Below are positions 1 through 7,014 of a DNA stretch of 22,289 nucleotides, one piece after another. The DNA is from a virus. The notes under the pieces were generated by a model. The model did not search any database. It had not been told where the DNA came from and saw only the letters and a program-made list of their open reading frames with translations. A program made the position numbers and the translations under genes. The stretch's first letter is position 1. Each line of letters opens with the position of its first letter. Location of the stretch: the IMG/VR virus record IMGVR_UViG_3300006100_001101, positions 1-22,289 of that record. The stretch is one strand, 5' to 3'.

Positions 1-378
1 TTCTGAATCATTCGGAAAAGCTGTTGCATCAGGCGCTGGAGCATATCTGCCCTCCATAATTTCGTTAAAGTACATTTTAGCAAGGCGACGTGCTGTGCCT
101 TGACTATTTGGATCTGTTTCGCGATCGATAAGTAGCGTATCTAATACTTGCTCAAATGCCGCTGTTGCTTCATTGATTAATTGTTCTTTGTGATCATCGG
201 TAACATATTCGCTGATGTTATCTCCGGCCCAAAAGCGTTTACCTTCACGCCGCATTGTAAAGCGAATAACATCTGCTAAGTTTGCTTCTTTGTATCCGCC
301 GTCGCCGGCCATTGCGTCTAGTGCTGTTGATTTGAGATCTGCTATTTTTTGTTCTTCTGGTGATGCATATTTAGGCAT
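1..378 (-). CDS. folE: GTP cyclohydrolase I (FolE), N-terminal 126 residues, cut by window edge
   Basis: This frame is open from an ATG at 378 to the window edge with no stop, so the C-terminal half, with the zinc and catalytic residues, lies outside. GTP cyclohydrolase I opens GTP to dihydroneopterin triphosphate, the first step of both folate and 7-deazaguanine (preQ0) synthesis. The diagnostic part is residues 80-122: a helix followed by TDPNSQGTARRLAKMYFNEI and a GRY element. It aligns with the family's 'ETPxRxAKMYxxEIFxG' segment. The first 75 residues form an extension that includes a FTMRREGKRFWAGDNI stretch, which I recall from phage-type FolE proteins. A GGAG Shine-Dalgarno lies six bases before the ATG, and a promoter candidate lies upstream. 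In a phage that also carries QueD-like and TGT-like genes, a deazaguanine role is more likely than folate supply. Confidence 0.82.
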   Translation of the reverse strand, partial: MPKYASPEEQKIADLKSTALDAMAGDGGYKEANLADVIRFTMRREGKRFWAGDNISEYVTDDHKEQLINEATAAFEQVLDTLLIDRETDPNSQGTARRLAKMYFNEIMEGRYAPAPDATAFPNDSE

Positions 379-417
379 TAAATTCTCCGAGTTAGTGTCG
401 TGGATGACTTTGTTGAT

Positions 418-446
418 ATTGTATAGTATTCAGACCGTGAAGTCAA
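418..446 (-). promoter_or_regulatory. sigma70-type promoter candidate for folE
   Basis: On the minus strand a TTGACT -35 box (441-446) is followed after exactly 17 bases by a TACAAT -10 box (418-423). The -35 box overlaps the last codons of the aminotransferase gene. The -10 box lies about 40 bases before the folE start, and a GGAG ribosome binding site is in the leader. Confidence 0.5.
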
Positions 447-1011
447 TTGTTCTCAGGTCCGGATACAGGATATATTTAGGTTTTTCGTCCACTAATGGTA
501 ATCTTTCTAGACCCAAACTGCAAGTTTCAAGTGTGGGACAATAGTGATATCCTTGTCGGAATTCCCGTTGATCTTGCCAAGGAACAATACGCAAGTCTCG
601 ACCATCACTACGCATACGGCTTAATATTTCGTACTCGTCAAAGTTGTCTAACAAGATGGCGCCAGCTTTGCCAATGCTGAGTGGTTTACCGTGCCCAAAA
701 CTCAAACATTGTATTTGTCCTGGACGATACATTCCACGTTCGAGTCTACGAGCACTATCCCATATGGTGGTATCATAAAACAAGTATTCGCCTGTCCAAT
801 CCTCGTCGGTCATTCGATATTTGATGTTTAATTGATTCAGCAGTTGTGGTATGCTCAGGTATGTACGTGCTGGAAGTTGACACCAACGAACACGGCGTAT
901 ACGAAAACACAATTCCAGTGCGTGTGTGCAGCTGTCGGTTAGGACCACATAAGGTGCTCCGGTATATTCGGCCAGTGCCGATTCAAATCTAAATAAGGTA
1001 TCAAAGCTCAT
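430..1011 (-). CDS. compact DegT/DnrJ/EryC1/StrS-type PLP aminotransferase
   Basis: At 193 residues this is about half the usual 370-400 of the sugar-aminotransferase family, which moves an amino group onto keto-sugars using PLP. Family landmarks appear in order. An N-terminal FExALAxYTGAPYVV segment is followed by the DSCTHALEL cofactor loop (about residues 26-34). WDSARRL stands for the usual 'EDaAqa' element (about 84-90). SFGHGKPLSIGKAGAI holds the likely PLP lysine, K109. GYHYCPTLETCSLGLERL (about 154-171) matches the 'GyNyRmtelqAAlg' segment. The C-terminal small domain is missing. Other phage-encoded members could be similarly compact, so decay is not certain. The gene diverges from the AMP-ligase-like gene, and its promoter candidate sits between them. 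It may work with the GalE, glycosyltransferase and SGNH genes in making or attaching a sugar. Confidence 0.72.
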   Translation of the reverse strand: MSFDTLFRFESALAEYTGAPYVVLTDSCTHALELCFRIRRVRWCQLPARTYLSIPQLLNQLNIKYRMTDEDWTGEYLFYDTTIWDSARRLERGMYRPGQIQCLSFGHGKPLSIGKAGAILLDNFDEYEILSRMRSDGRDLRIVPWQDQREFRQGYHYCPTLETCSLGLERLPLVDEKPKYILYPDLRTIDFTV

Positions 1012-1039
1012 AAAATCAAATCCGTAGTAGTAGAATCAT

Positions 1040-1068
1040 ATTATAAGTTAAATAAGCGTGTAAATCAA
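1040..1068 (-). promoter_or_regulatory. sigma70-type promoter candidate for the aminotransferase gene
   Basis: The minus strand has TTGATT (1063-1068), a 17-base spacer and a perfect TATAAT (1040-1045). The -10 box ends about 28 bases before the aminotransferase start. This is the only sizeable gap between the two divergent genes. On the plus strand I see no comparable -35/-10 pair. Confidence 0.55.
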
Positions 1069-1083
1069 ATATTTTTTCACCAT

Positions 1084-2169
1084 ATGAAACGTGCCGCCAT
1101 TTGTGTTCCCAATCCCTGGGAAGTGATCCCTCAGTATGAAAAAGACTATAGTATAATGGTATTGAATCCTACGGCCACGCCCGAGCGAAATCGGTATTTG
1201 TTGGATAACAGTGATTGGAGTCTATTGGTCACGGCCGACAATGTCACCGAACGCGATGGCGGCAATTATCCCAATGAACGTGCATTTTGGTACACATCGG
1301 GCACCACCGGCGACAGTAAATTTTACGGATTCACTCACGATCAAATCAATCACGTGGCACGTCAAATGATTGCAGATTATGCAATCACAGCCAACGACAG
1401 ATATGTCAGCATAATGGGCCTGCATCACGCCCACGGACAAATGCTGTACTGGGTATCCAAACTGGTTGATATGGAAACACATTTTTTACCCATCAATCGA
1501 ATAGCATCAATGCACACGTATCATCCCACTTTTATAACAGCTATTCCTGACATATTGCGAACACTGAGCAAACAAAGTTTTGACAGTTTGCGTTTTGTGC
1601 GTAGTGCCAGTACAGCACTATACAATCCTTTGTACGAAAATTTAATCAAGGCATTTGGTGTACCGGTAATTGAAGCATTTGGTATGACTGAAAGCTGCAG
1701 CCATTGTTTTACCAATCCCTTGTACGGCGAACAACGTATGGGTACTATTGGACAAGTATCAGGTATTGAAGCCAAAATAGAAGGCGAACGTTTGATGATA
1801 CGTGGTCCGGCTGTATGCAACAGCGGTTGGGTTGACACCGGTGATCTAGCAACAGTAGATGAGGATGGCTATTACAGTATCTTGGGACGAGCCCGAGACC
1901 GAATCAATGTGCGTGGATTCAAACTGGATCCCATCAGCTTAGAGCAACAAGCATCTCGTGCCTTGCCATTGCTGGACGATATTGCTGTTTTTGGAACTGA
2001 CTCAGTCAAATGCGTGTATGTGGGACCATATGCTGTGAGCCAAGTTGGTGATTTTTTCAAAAGCCTGGGTTCTTACTGCTATCCTTCACGAGTTGAACAA
2101 CTGGAACGCATACCAGTCAATGCATCGGGCAAGATCTCAAGAACTATGTTAGATCAACTATTCGCTTAG
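1084..2169 (+). CDS. AMP-dependent ligase (acyl/aryl-CoA synthetase-like adenylating enzyme), short N-terminus
   Basis: This is the only plus-strand gene recognised in the window. It belongs to the ANL adenylating family, which activates a carboxylate as an acyl-AMP. The P-loop-like A3 motif SGTTGDSK is at residues 72-79, the A5 motif GMTES at about 200-204, the A7 aspartate in DTGDL near 251, the A8 element with RINVRGFKLDP just after it, and the A10 lysine in GKISR at about 350. It is 361 residues against roughly 500-550 for the family. The loss is at the N-terminus, since the first residues already match the 'PLNPxxxPERxxYxLxDS' stretch before A3. The catalytic core looks intact. The substrate cannot be read. 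No clear Shine-Dalgarno precedes the ATG, which is unusual here. The 3' end overlaps that of the convergent DUF6165-like gene by 12 bases. Confidence 0.82.
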   Translation: MKRAAICVPNPWEVIPQYEKDYSIMVLNPTATPERNRYLLDNSDWSLLVTADNVTERDGGNYPNERAFWYTSGTTGDSKFYGFTHDQINHVARQMIADYAITANDRYVSIMGLHHAHGQMLYWVSKLVDMETHFLPINRIASMHTYHPTFITAIPDILRTLSKQSFDSLRFVRSASTALYNPLYENLIKAFGVPVIEAFGMTESCSHCFTNPLYGEQRMGTIGQVSGIEAKIEGERLMIRGPAVCNSGWVDTGDLATVDEDGYYSILGRARDRINVRGFKLDPISLEQQASRALPLLDDIAVFGTDSVKCVYVGPYAVSQVGDFFKSLGSYCYPSRVEQLERIPVNASGKISRTMLDQLFA

Positions 2170-2520
2170 ATGATCTTGTTTGATTTCTCTAACCGAGCAC
2201 TTTAACTTTTCAGCCATTGCATTTTTGAGCGCCACACGTTTGTTGTTGTGATCACGGATGGCTATAGCACGTCGGCCAATTTCTTCTAGGCTCAATTCAT
2301 CTTCGCGTCCTGTTTTGAGTAAGGCTTCTAACTCCCAGATCTCATTGTGAATAGTTTTGAGTGCTTCGTACTCATCTACTATCAAATCCAAATCAATTTT
2401 GAGTGCTTGATTCATATACCATACCAGTTCGGCCTCGTTGGCACCGTTGGTACGCTTTGATTTGACCTCGGCAATGGCCAATCGGTCTACCAGTTCAATA
2501 ATGGGGAATACAATGTTCAT
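2158..2520 (-). CDS. DUF6165-like protein of unknown function
   Basis: This 120-residue, mostly helical, charged protein resembles the DUF6165 family from memory. The N-terminal pattern is [E]LVDRLAIAEVKSKR, followed by a middle helix with NEIWELEALL and a C-terminal stretch of the type 'aRxixxxNxxRvaLKxxi'. No biochemical role is known to me. In bacteria such proteins tend to lie near surface-polysaccharide genes, which fits the aminotransferase, GalE and AMP-ligase neighbours. Its ATG overlaps the stop of the upstream radical SAM gene (ATGA), so the two are probably translated together. Confidence 0.55.
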   Translation of the reverse strand: MNIVFPIIELVDRLAIAEVKSKRTNGANEAELVWYMNQALKIDLDLIVDEYEALKTIHNEIWELEALLKTGREDELSLEEIGRRAIAIRDHNNKRVALKNAMAEKLKCSVREIKQDHLSE

Positions 2521-3545
2521 AGGTAAAGTGTTTCTATATCTTTGGGGTTATTTAAAATATTTTGTATCTTGATATTGCTGATATTGGGTCTGCACGGAGC
2601 ACAAAATTCCACACGTGTGCGATTGTATATGTCATAGTGACGTTCGCCTTGCCAATCATCTCGGAAGTCACCTGAATCCCAATTGGTCAATTCAAACTGT
2701 GGGTTACCTTTGCCTTCACAACAGATGTAGATTTTGCCATCAGCACAAAATACCGGAAAGTGAAACATTTGATGACACTTTTTGTAGTTACGTGGCAGGG
2801 TTTTGTTTTGATTGGCCCAGTAAGGTAATCGATACTGTTGGCTGTAGCGTTCTAGTCTAGCAATGGTCTCTTCGGTGATAGGGTGAGCAACACCATCAAC
2901 AATAACTGGACGAAAATACAACATACGTCCACCCAACTTGGCAACCAAACCAAACAGGTCGTTCATAGCGGCATTGTTGTCGTTCAACGGGTTAATTAAA
3001 CATTTAAAATCCACGTTGACACCAGCTTCAATTAAGCCACGTGCATTGTCACACACTTTTGTAAATAGACTTTCTCTAGTCAAACTGCGGCGTATTTCTT
3101 CATAGAGATCTTGACTGCCAGCATCGATATCAATACCAATCCAGGCCAGTTTACGCAGTTTGTCCACACTGATGGTGTCTAACAAACGATCCAGATTTGA
3201 TCCATTGGTGGTAATACTGCCCAGGAATCCTAGATCTATGGTGTGTTCAATTACTTTTTCGTAGTTGACTAGTACAGTGGGTTCTCCACCGCCCGGGTAG
3301 GTAATGGTATGAGTGGTACCGTAACTGTTGGGTGTATGGCTGCGCCAAGAGGCCAACTTGTCCAACAACTCGATATATTCTGTGTATTTTTTCTGTACAG
3401 GTTTTTCGGCTCTGAAATCAGCACTATTACAGTAGTAACAATCTTGGTTACATACGTTGGTTAAATCTATATCAACCTGTGCGGGTAATAATTTTTTGGT
3501 GTCTTGATTGCTCATCCAGTGGACGAGTTCTGCATATTGATACAT
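2517..3545 (-). CDS. radical SAM protein with C-terminal SPASM/twitch-like Cys region
   Basis: The radical SAM CxxxCxxC motif is clear as CNQDCYYC (C32, C36, C39), which binds the 4Fe-4S cluster that splits S-adenosylmethionine. The GGE-type element follows as YPGGGEP (about residue 84), then TTNGSN. The C-terminal part has further cysteines in FCADGKIYICCEGKGNP and FCAPCRP (about 268-315), which suggests an auxiliary Fe-S cluster as in SPASM or twitch proteins. At 342 residues it is far longer than QueE (about 210) and not a QueE candidate. Substrate unknown. It is followed with overlap by the DUF6165-like gene and lies 16 bases after galE, with an imperfect palindrome at the junction. Confidence 0.85.
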   Translation of the reverse strand: MYQYAELVHWMSNQDTKKLLPAQVDIDLTNVCNQDCYYCNSADFRAEKPVQKKYTEYIELLDKLASWRSHTPNSYGTTHTITYPGGGEPTVLVNYEKVIEHTIDLGFLGSITTNGSNLDRLLDTISVDKLRKLAWIGIDIDAGSQDLYEEIRRSLTRESLFTKVCDNARGLIEAGVNVDFKCLINPLNDNNAAMNDLFGLVAKLGGRMLYFRPVIVDGVAHPITEETIARLERYSQQYRLPYWANQNKTLPRNYKKCHQMFHFPVFCADGKIYICCEGKGNPQFELTNWDSGDFRDDWQGERHYDIYNRTRVEFCAPCRPNISNIKIQNILNNPKDIETLYL

Positions 3546-3552
3546 TAAAGGC

Positions 3553-3572
3553 CTCGGGAGTCTAGACTCGAG
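3553..3572. repeat. imperfect palindrome at the galE / radical SAM junction
   Basis: The 20-base stretch CTCGGGAGTCTAGACTCGAG has a perfect 12-base palindromic core (GAGTCTAGACTC) with flanking CTC/GAG arms. It overlaps the galE stop codon and ends eight bases before the next ATG, so an mRNA hairpin there could affect translation of the radical SAM gene. It could equally be a protein-binding site. Confidence 0.35.
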
Positions 3573-4530
3573 TATACCACTTATAAGCTGAGTCTATGAT
3601 AGTATTTATATCACTGTATTCCGGGCGCCAACCTAATTCAACACGAGCCAGTTCAGCATCGGCTATCAAACGTGCAGGATCGCCCATACGCTTGGGTCCA
3701 TAGTTGACAAAAGGTAATCCATATTTGTCAAACACATAGTCAACAATTTGCTTGTTGCTGACACCGGTATTGGTACCCAAATTATAGCGTCTATGTACAG
3801 AGCCAGCATAGCCAAAGTGTTGATTGGCAGCCAACACGTGTGCCTGGGCAATGTCCCATACGTGTACATAATCGCGAATGCAAGTGCCATCTGGAGTGTC
3901 AAAATCATCGCCGTTGATGCTGAAAGCACGACCCGCAATACTGGCCTCCAACACACGAGCCACAATGTGAGTGGCCTCGGGTTCTTGGCCTAGATCTGAG
4001 TTGACGGGTTCAGCACCGGCTGCATTAAAATATCTAAAAACTGTGCTGGGCAGGGCATAGGCACCCCAGAAGTCTCGGAGTATTGTTTCGGTCATTGCTT
4101 TGGTATTGCCGTAGGGACTGATAGGTTGTATGCGAGCAGTTTCTCGGATGGGCAACAGATCTGGTTCACCGTATACCGATGCACTTGAGCTAAACATGAT
4201 TACCGGTTTCTTTTTGAAATCTTTGACCCAGTTCAACAAGCGTACAGTTTTTGCAATATTATTATTGTAGTATTCGCCAGGATCATCCATACTGGGACCA
4301 ACAAGGCTAGTACCAGCACAATGTACAACAACATCGGGATTGAAGTCGTAAATGGCAGCTAGACTGGCATCATCAGCAAAATCGCCGATGTGATATCCGT
4401 CAATGTCTTTCAAGGTATGTAGACGCAGTACACGATCAATGATCAATACTGTGTTGCCCTGTTGCTTGAATGCTCGTGCCACGTGGCTACCAATATAGCC
4501 ACACCCGCCTGTTACTATTATTCGTTTCAT
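3562..4530 (-). CDS. galE: UDP-glucose 4-epimerase-like NAD-dependent sugar epimerase
   Basis: This extended short-chain dehydrogenase interconverts UDP-glucose and UDP-galactose or related UDP-sugars. The NAD-binding motif GGCGYIGSH is at residues 8-16. The catalytic set is SSSASVYGE (about 114-122) plus Y140 and K144 in SPYGNTK. The family segments YFNAAGA and CIRDYVHVWDIAQAH are also present. Length is 322 residues against about 338 for GalE, so it is essentially complete. It starts at an ATG overlapping the stop of the SGNH hydrolase gene. With the glycosyltransferase and DegT-type aminotransferase it points to synthesis of an activated sugar for DNA, virion or host-surface modification. 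The exact sugar cannot be told from sequence, and a related epimerase or dehydratase activity is possible. Confidence 0.88.
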   Translation of the reverse strand: MKRIIVTGGCGYIGSHVARAFKQQGNTVLIIDRVLRLHTLKDIDGYHIGDFADDASLAAIYDFNPDVVVHCAGTSLVGPSMDDPGEYYNNNIAKTVRLLNWVKDFKKKPVIMFSSSASVYGEPDLLPIRETARIQPISPYGNTKAMTETILRDFWGAYALPSTVFRYFNAAGAEPVNSDLGQEPEATHIVARVLEASIAGRAFSINGDDFDTPDGTCIRDYVHVWDIAQAHVLAANQHFGYAGSVHRRYNLGTNTGVSNKQIVDYVFDKYGLPFVNYGPKRMGDPARLIADAELARVELGWRPEYSDINTIIDSAYKWYTRV

Positions 4531-5222
4531 GTGTAATTTTTTTCTTTCAGGAACGGGAGAATTATTTCTTGGGTGAATTTTTTATTTTGTTCGTTATTGG
4601 GATGATACTGGTCTGGTCCAACATAAGGTATACCAGATCGGTTGGCCCATTCGTACTGGCCGTCGATTGGTAAAAACTGCGTAAAATCAACTTGCCCGTA
4701 CAAATTTTTAATATCATCGTGATTTCTAAATCTAGCGGGCAACACGTAAGAATTAAAGGTTGTCATAAAGTAGCGTATATTGTGTAATTTTAAAAACCAT
4801 TGTACACGTAGTATATGCTCTAATGTGTAAATCATCGAGCCCACTTCGTGGTGAAAATTACCATAATACATTTTGCTGATGTCCGAAGACCAGTGGTGAT
4901 TTAATAGAATCCAACAGTTGTTTGTGCCCGGTCCCAACGATGATGGATTTTCTTTCCACCCGTCTCGTTTTATCACTTTGACATCTGGATTGTAAAAGTC
5001 ATGACGATCACTGCCGCTCCACATTACTCCCACTAGGATATCTTCGGCTTTGGTGGTCTTCAACAATTCACTTACACGATAAATGATTTTTCTGCTGATG
5101 AGACCGTTACCTGAACTCAGCAGTCCGGTGTTTATTACATCGGCATTTAACTCTCGGGCCAAGTGATATGGCCACTTGGTTTCCCCGTCGGTAAAACTAC
5201 ATCCGCCAGCGACCACAATCAT
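4527..5222 (-). CDS. SGNH/GDSL-type hydrolase-like protein (first copy)
   Basis: This 231-residue protein fits the SGNH fold. Block I is GGCSFTDG with the likely catalytic serine at residue 9. A glycine in the NTGLLSSGNG segment and its asparagine (N39) fit the next blocks. The C-terminus has DQYHPNNE, a D-x-x-H catalytic pair (about D204 and H207). SGNH enzymes are esterases, often removing acetyl groups from sugars. I chose the ATG at 5222 because it overlaps the upstream stop (ATGA), the usual arrangement here; an in-frame ATG at 5243 would add seven residues. The downstream galE gene also overlaps it. A second SGNH protein lies at 9432-10316. Confidence 0.68.
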   Translation of the reverse strand: MIVVAGGCSFTDGETKWPYHLARELNADVINTGLLSSGNGLISRKIIYRVSELLKTTKAEDILVGVMWSGSDRHDFYNPDVKVIKRDGWKENPSSLGPGTNNCWILLNHHWSSDISKMYYGNFHHEVGSMIYTLEHILRVQWFLKLHNIRYFMTTFNSYVLPARFRNHDDIKNLYGQVDFTQFLPIDGQYEWANRSGIPYVGPDQYHPNNEQNKKFTQEIILPFLKEKNYT

Positions 5223-5416
5223 TCGGGGGAACCTCCCGTACAACTGCCGCCATCAAACCACAGGCTTTGTGCCTGCCGTTGGTATTCGGCAAGTTCGTAG
5301 GCATCTCTTGCTTTTTGATAGGCCTCTTCACTTAATCCGTGCCAGCCGCAACAGTCTCCGGTTGGGCTACGACCGCATCCGCACGAACCAATTTTATCAT
5401 TGACTTTAATCTGCAT
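5219..5416 (-). CDS. small Cys-rich protein with a CDGSH-like metal-binding motif
   Basis: A GGAG lies six bases before the ATG at 5416, so I prefer this start (65 residues) over the in-frame GTG at 5431. The N-terminal half carries CGCGRSPTGDCCGWHGL, a C-x-C-x6-C-C-x2-H pattern. It resembles the CDGSH iron-sulfur motif (C-x-C then C-x-G-x-H) but with a shorter spacer. A helical stretch rich in Ala, Tyr and Gln follows, and a further Cys sits near the C-terminus. Iron or zinc binding is inference. The stop overlaps the SGNH start (ATGA). I do not know a function. Confidence 0.55.
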   Translation of the reverse strand: MQIKVNDKIGSCGCGRSPTGDCCGWHGLSEEAYQKARDAYELAEYQRQAQSLWFDGGSCTGGSPE

Positions 5417-5504
5417 TTTCATCTCCGGCACAATTTTTTACAAATTTAACAACAGCATAACCAAAAATAAAAATTGTAACAAACACAATTAGTCCGCAAA
5501 TCAT
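5406..5504 (-). CDS. 32-residue single-membrane-span peptide
   Basis: An ATG at 5504 overlaps the stop of the 66-residue gene (ATGA). It opens a 32-residue reading frame starting MICGLIVFVTIFIFGYAVV and ending in a short charged tail (KNCAGDENAD). The first 19 or so residues are strongly hydrophobic, so it should insert in the membrane. It slightly overlaps the start of the Cys-rich gene. Coupled position and composition support a real gene, but a peptide this short cannot be assigned a role. Confidence 0.45.
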   Translation of the reverse strand: MICGLIVFVTIFIFGYAVVKFVKNCAGDENAD

Positions 5505-5701
5505 TTTACTTGAACCTTTAATCCGCGCCATTGATCAATGTTGGCAGTTCCCCAGCCGTGTTTTTTACTCCACTCGGCACGATGTGGCCAAGGCCAAGCG
5601 TTGCTCATTACTTCGTATTCGCCTTCGTGAACTGGATCCAAATCAAATGGAAACCACTCAGTTTTTAATGCTTCGATATCTTCGGTAGTAAAGGTTGTCA
5701 T
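5501..5701 (-). CDS. small Trp-rich protein of unknown function
   Basis: This 66-residue protein is not recognised. It contains PVHEGEYEV (about residues 23-31), PHRAEWSKKHGWG and a final QWRGL. The order 'PVHxGxY … W … WxG' recurs in the neighbouring 371-residue protein, so the two appear to share a small beta-rich module. The start overlaps the stop of that neighbour (ATGA), and its own stop overlaps the membrane-peptide start, so translation is probably coupled. Confidence 0.6.
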   Translation of the reverse strand: MTTFTTEDIEALKTEWFPFDLDPVHEGEYEVMSNAWPWPHRAEWSKKHGWGTANIDQWRGLKVQVK

Positions 5702-6813
5702 TGGCGATGTTTCTCACGGTTAGCACGACCTTGTTTGGTATTGGGGTCGTAATCGATCCAGCTGAACTCTGTACCATTACACGCAGGACAGTGATCATCA
5801 CCTTCTGCGTCGGTTGTGCGATCTTCGCTCATACCAGTCCAGCCACAGGTTTTATTGTCGCACACAATATTTGGCGGCTCTGGCGGTTGGTTGTTCCAGT
5901 TGCTGGTATCCCAGTTGTAACCAGACCAAGTGTCAACACCGTTAATTATATTGGCTTTGCCGTAGTTGAACTCTACAAAATTTTCACCGTCCCAATACAA
6001 GCAACCGTATGTTGTACCAAAATTTGACCATACAGCATTGTACCAACCCACGTGTACCGGTTTGATTTTTTTAAATTTAAAGTCAACTGACTTTTCCCAA
6101 TCGCTTGGCACAGGACCTGACTCAGGTGTGTCCCAGTTATCTTCGGGGTCGTATGCTTCTTCGTCTCCACCCAACAACCATTTGTTTTCGCCCCATTTGC
6201 CTGTGGTGCTCAAGTCGTTGTTGTCAATGGATTCTCCATCATATTCCATTCCATTGCAAATGAGCCAACCGTCGGCATTGGCATAATTTAATTTTAATTT
6301 CTTGGGATCAAATGGTTCATTAAGATTAATTTCTCCGCCATAGCAAAGACCTTTTTCACCTTGGGCTCCCCAAAATGCCACTTCGCCGTCGGCAATTTGA
6401 TCAACGTAAAATTCTTCCCATTCATTGACTTCAACACCAGCGTCTTCTAATGCACCAATGGTCAGCACACATTCCCAAACCAGTTCGTTGTTCTCATCGT
6501 ATATCTGGATAGTATTACCGTCATCCATTGTGGCTCCACTGGCATGAATATAGTCGTCACACTCGTATGGACTTCCGGGAGGGAATGGTTGCAGGTCTTC
6601 TGGAACTTCTAATTCGTTATCCCAGTTGCTGGCATATTCGTCCAAATCAATATTGTTTTCTTTAAAATAGTTGTAGACTTTGCGATCAACTCGACCGCAA
6701 TAAACTTCTCCGCCGTATGCACCCAATTCAACACGATAGGTACGTGGTGTGAATTTGAGAACAGCGATCAGTTGTTCTGCTGTAATTTCTCTAGTTTTTG
6801 TTTGGTGTCCCAT
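5698..6813 (-). CDS. acidic protein of unknown function with C-terminal Zn-ribbon
   Basis: This 371-residue, strongly acidic, Trp- and Asp-rich protein is not recognised. The N-terminus (1-60) resembles a small folded domain with TPRTYRVELGAYGGEVYCGR. The middle is low in motifs. A PVHVGWYNAVW … YWDGENF … DTWSGYNW module lies at about 250-305. The C-terminus has CxxxxC at 318/323 and CPAC at 342/345, a likely zinc ribbon, followed by a basic tail (GRANREKHRQ). The start overlaps the coiled-coil gene by 46 bases. A later internal start is possible, but no better site is visible. Confidence 0.6.
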   Translation of the reverse strand: MGHQTKTREITAEQLIAVLKFTPRTYRVELGAYGGEVYCGRVDRKVYNYFKENNIDLDEYASNWDNELEVPEDLQPFPPGSPYECDDYIHASGATMDDGNTIQIYDENNELVWECVLTIGALEDAGVEVNEWEEFYVDQIADGEVAFWGAQGEKGLCYGGEINLNEPFDPKKLKLNYANADGWLICNGMEYDGESIDNNDLSTTGKWGENKWLLGGDEEAYDPEDNWDTPESGPVPSDWEKSVDFKFKKIKPVHVGWYNAVWSNFGTTYGCLYWDGENFVEFNYGKANIINGVDTWSGYNWDTSNWNNQPPEPPNIVCDNKTCGWTGMSEDRTTDAEGDDHCPACNGTEFSWIDYDPNTKQGRANREKHRQ

Positions 6814-7013
6814 AGTTCGCCTCTTAATCGTGTTTCTAAAAATCTATAATGTTGTACTTCCGACAGTAATGATTGATTTAAATTTTTTTGATACTCAAAT
6901 TCTGCACGTTCATCATCTGACAACTCAACCTGATTGATTATTTCCTTGGGTGCAGAAGTACGGCCGGCCAAAAAGCTAACAAATCCAACAACGCTATAAA
7001 GTATGATGTCCAT
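6768..7013 (-). CDS. small membrane-anchored coiled-coil protein
   Basis: This 81-residue protein has an N-terminal hydrophobic segment (IILYSVVGFVSFLAG, residues 3-17) and then a charged helix likely to form a coiled coil. The topology resembles a single-pass anchor with a cytoplasmic or periplasmic helix, as seen in phage lysis accessory (spanin-like) proteins, but no lysis gene lies nearby, so I make no functional call. It starts one base after the stop of the glycosyltransferase gene. Confidence 0.55.
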   Translation of the reverse strand: MDIILYSVVGFVSFLAGRTSAPKEIINQVELSDDERAEFEYQKNLNQSLLSEVQHYRFLETRLRGELWDTKQKLEKLQQNN

Positions 7014-7014
7014 T

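Noticed and set aside
1039-1053. Plus-strand promoter for the AMP-ligase gene (TATTAT or TTAAATA-like boxes)
   Set aside because: No matching -35 element and only a partial late-promoter match; the plus-strand start signals remain unexplained.
2517-3545. Radical SAM protein as the missing QueE of the deazaguanine route
   Set aside because: At 342 residues with a C-terminal SPASM-like Cys region it is too long, and it lacks a QueE-like layout. The same argument applies to the protein at 10313-11413.
3602-3609. TATAAATA on the minus strand, identical to the T4 late promoter box
   Set aside because: It lies inside the galE coding frame, and one 8-base match in an AT-rich window is weak. It could drive the radical SAM gene but was not listed as a feature.
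6768-7013. Membrane-anchored coiled-coil protein as a spanin or holin
   Set aside because: The topology fits loosely, but no endolysin or partner gene is next to it and no lipobox is seen.
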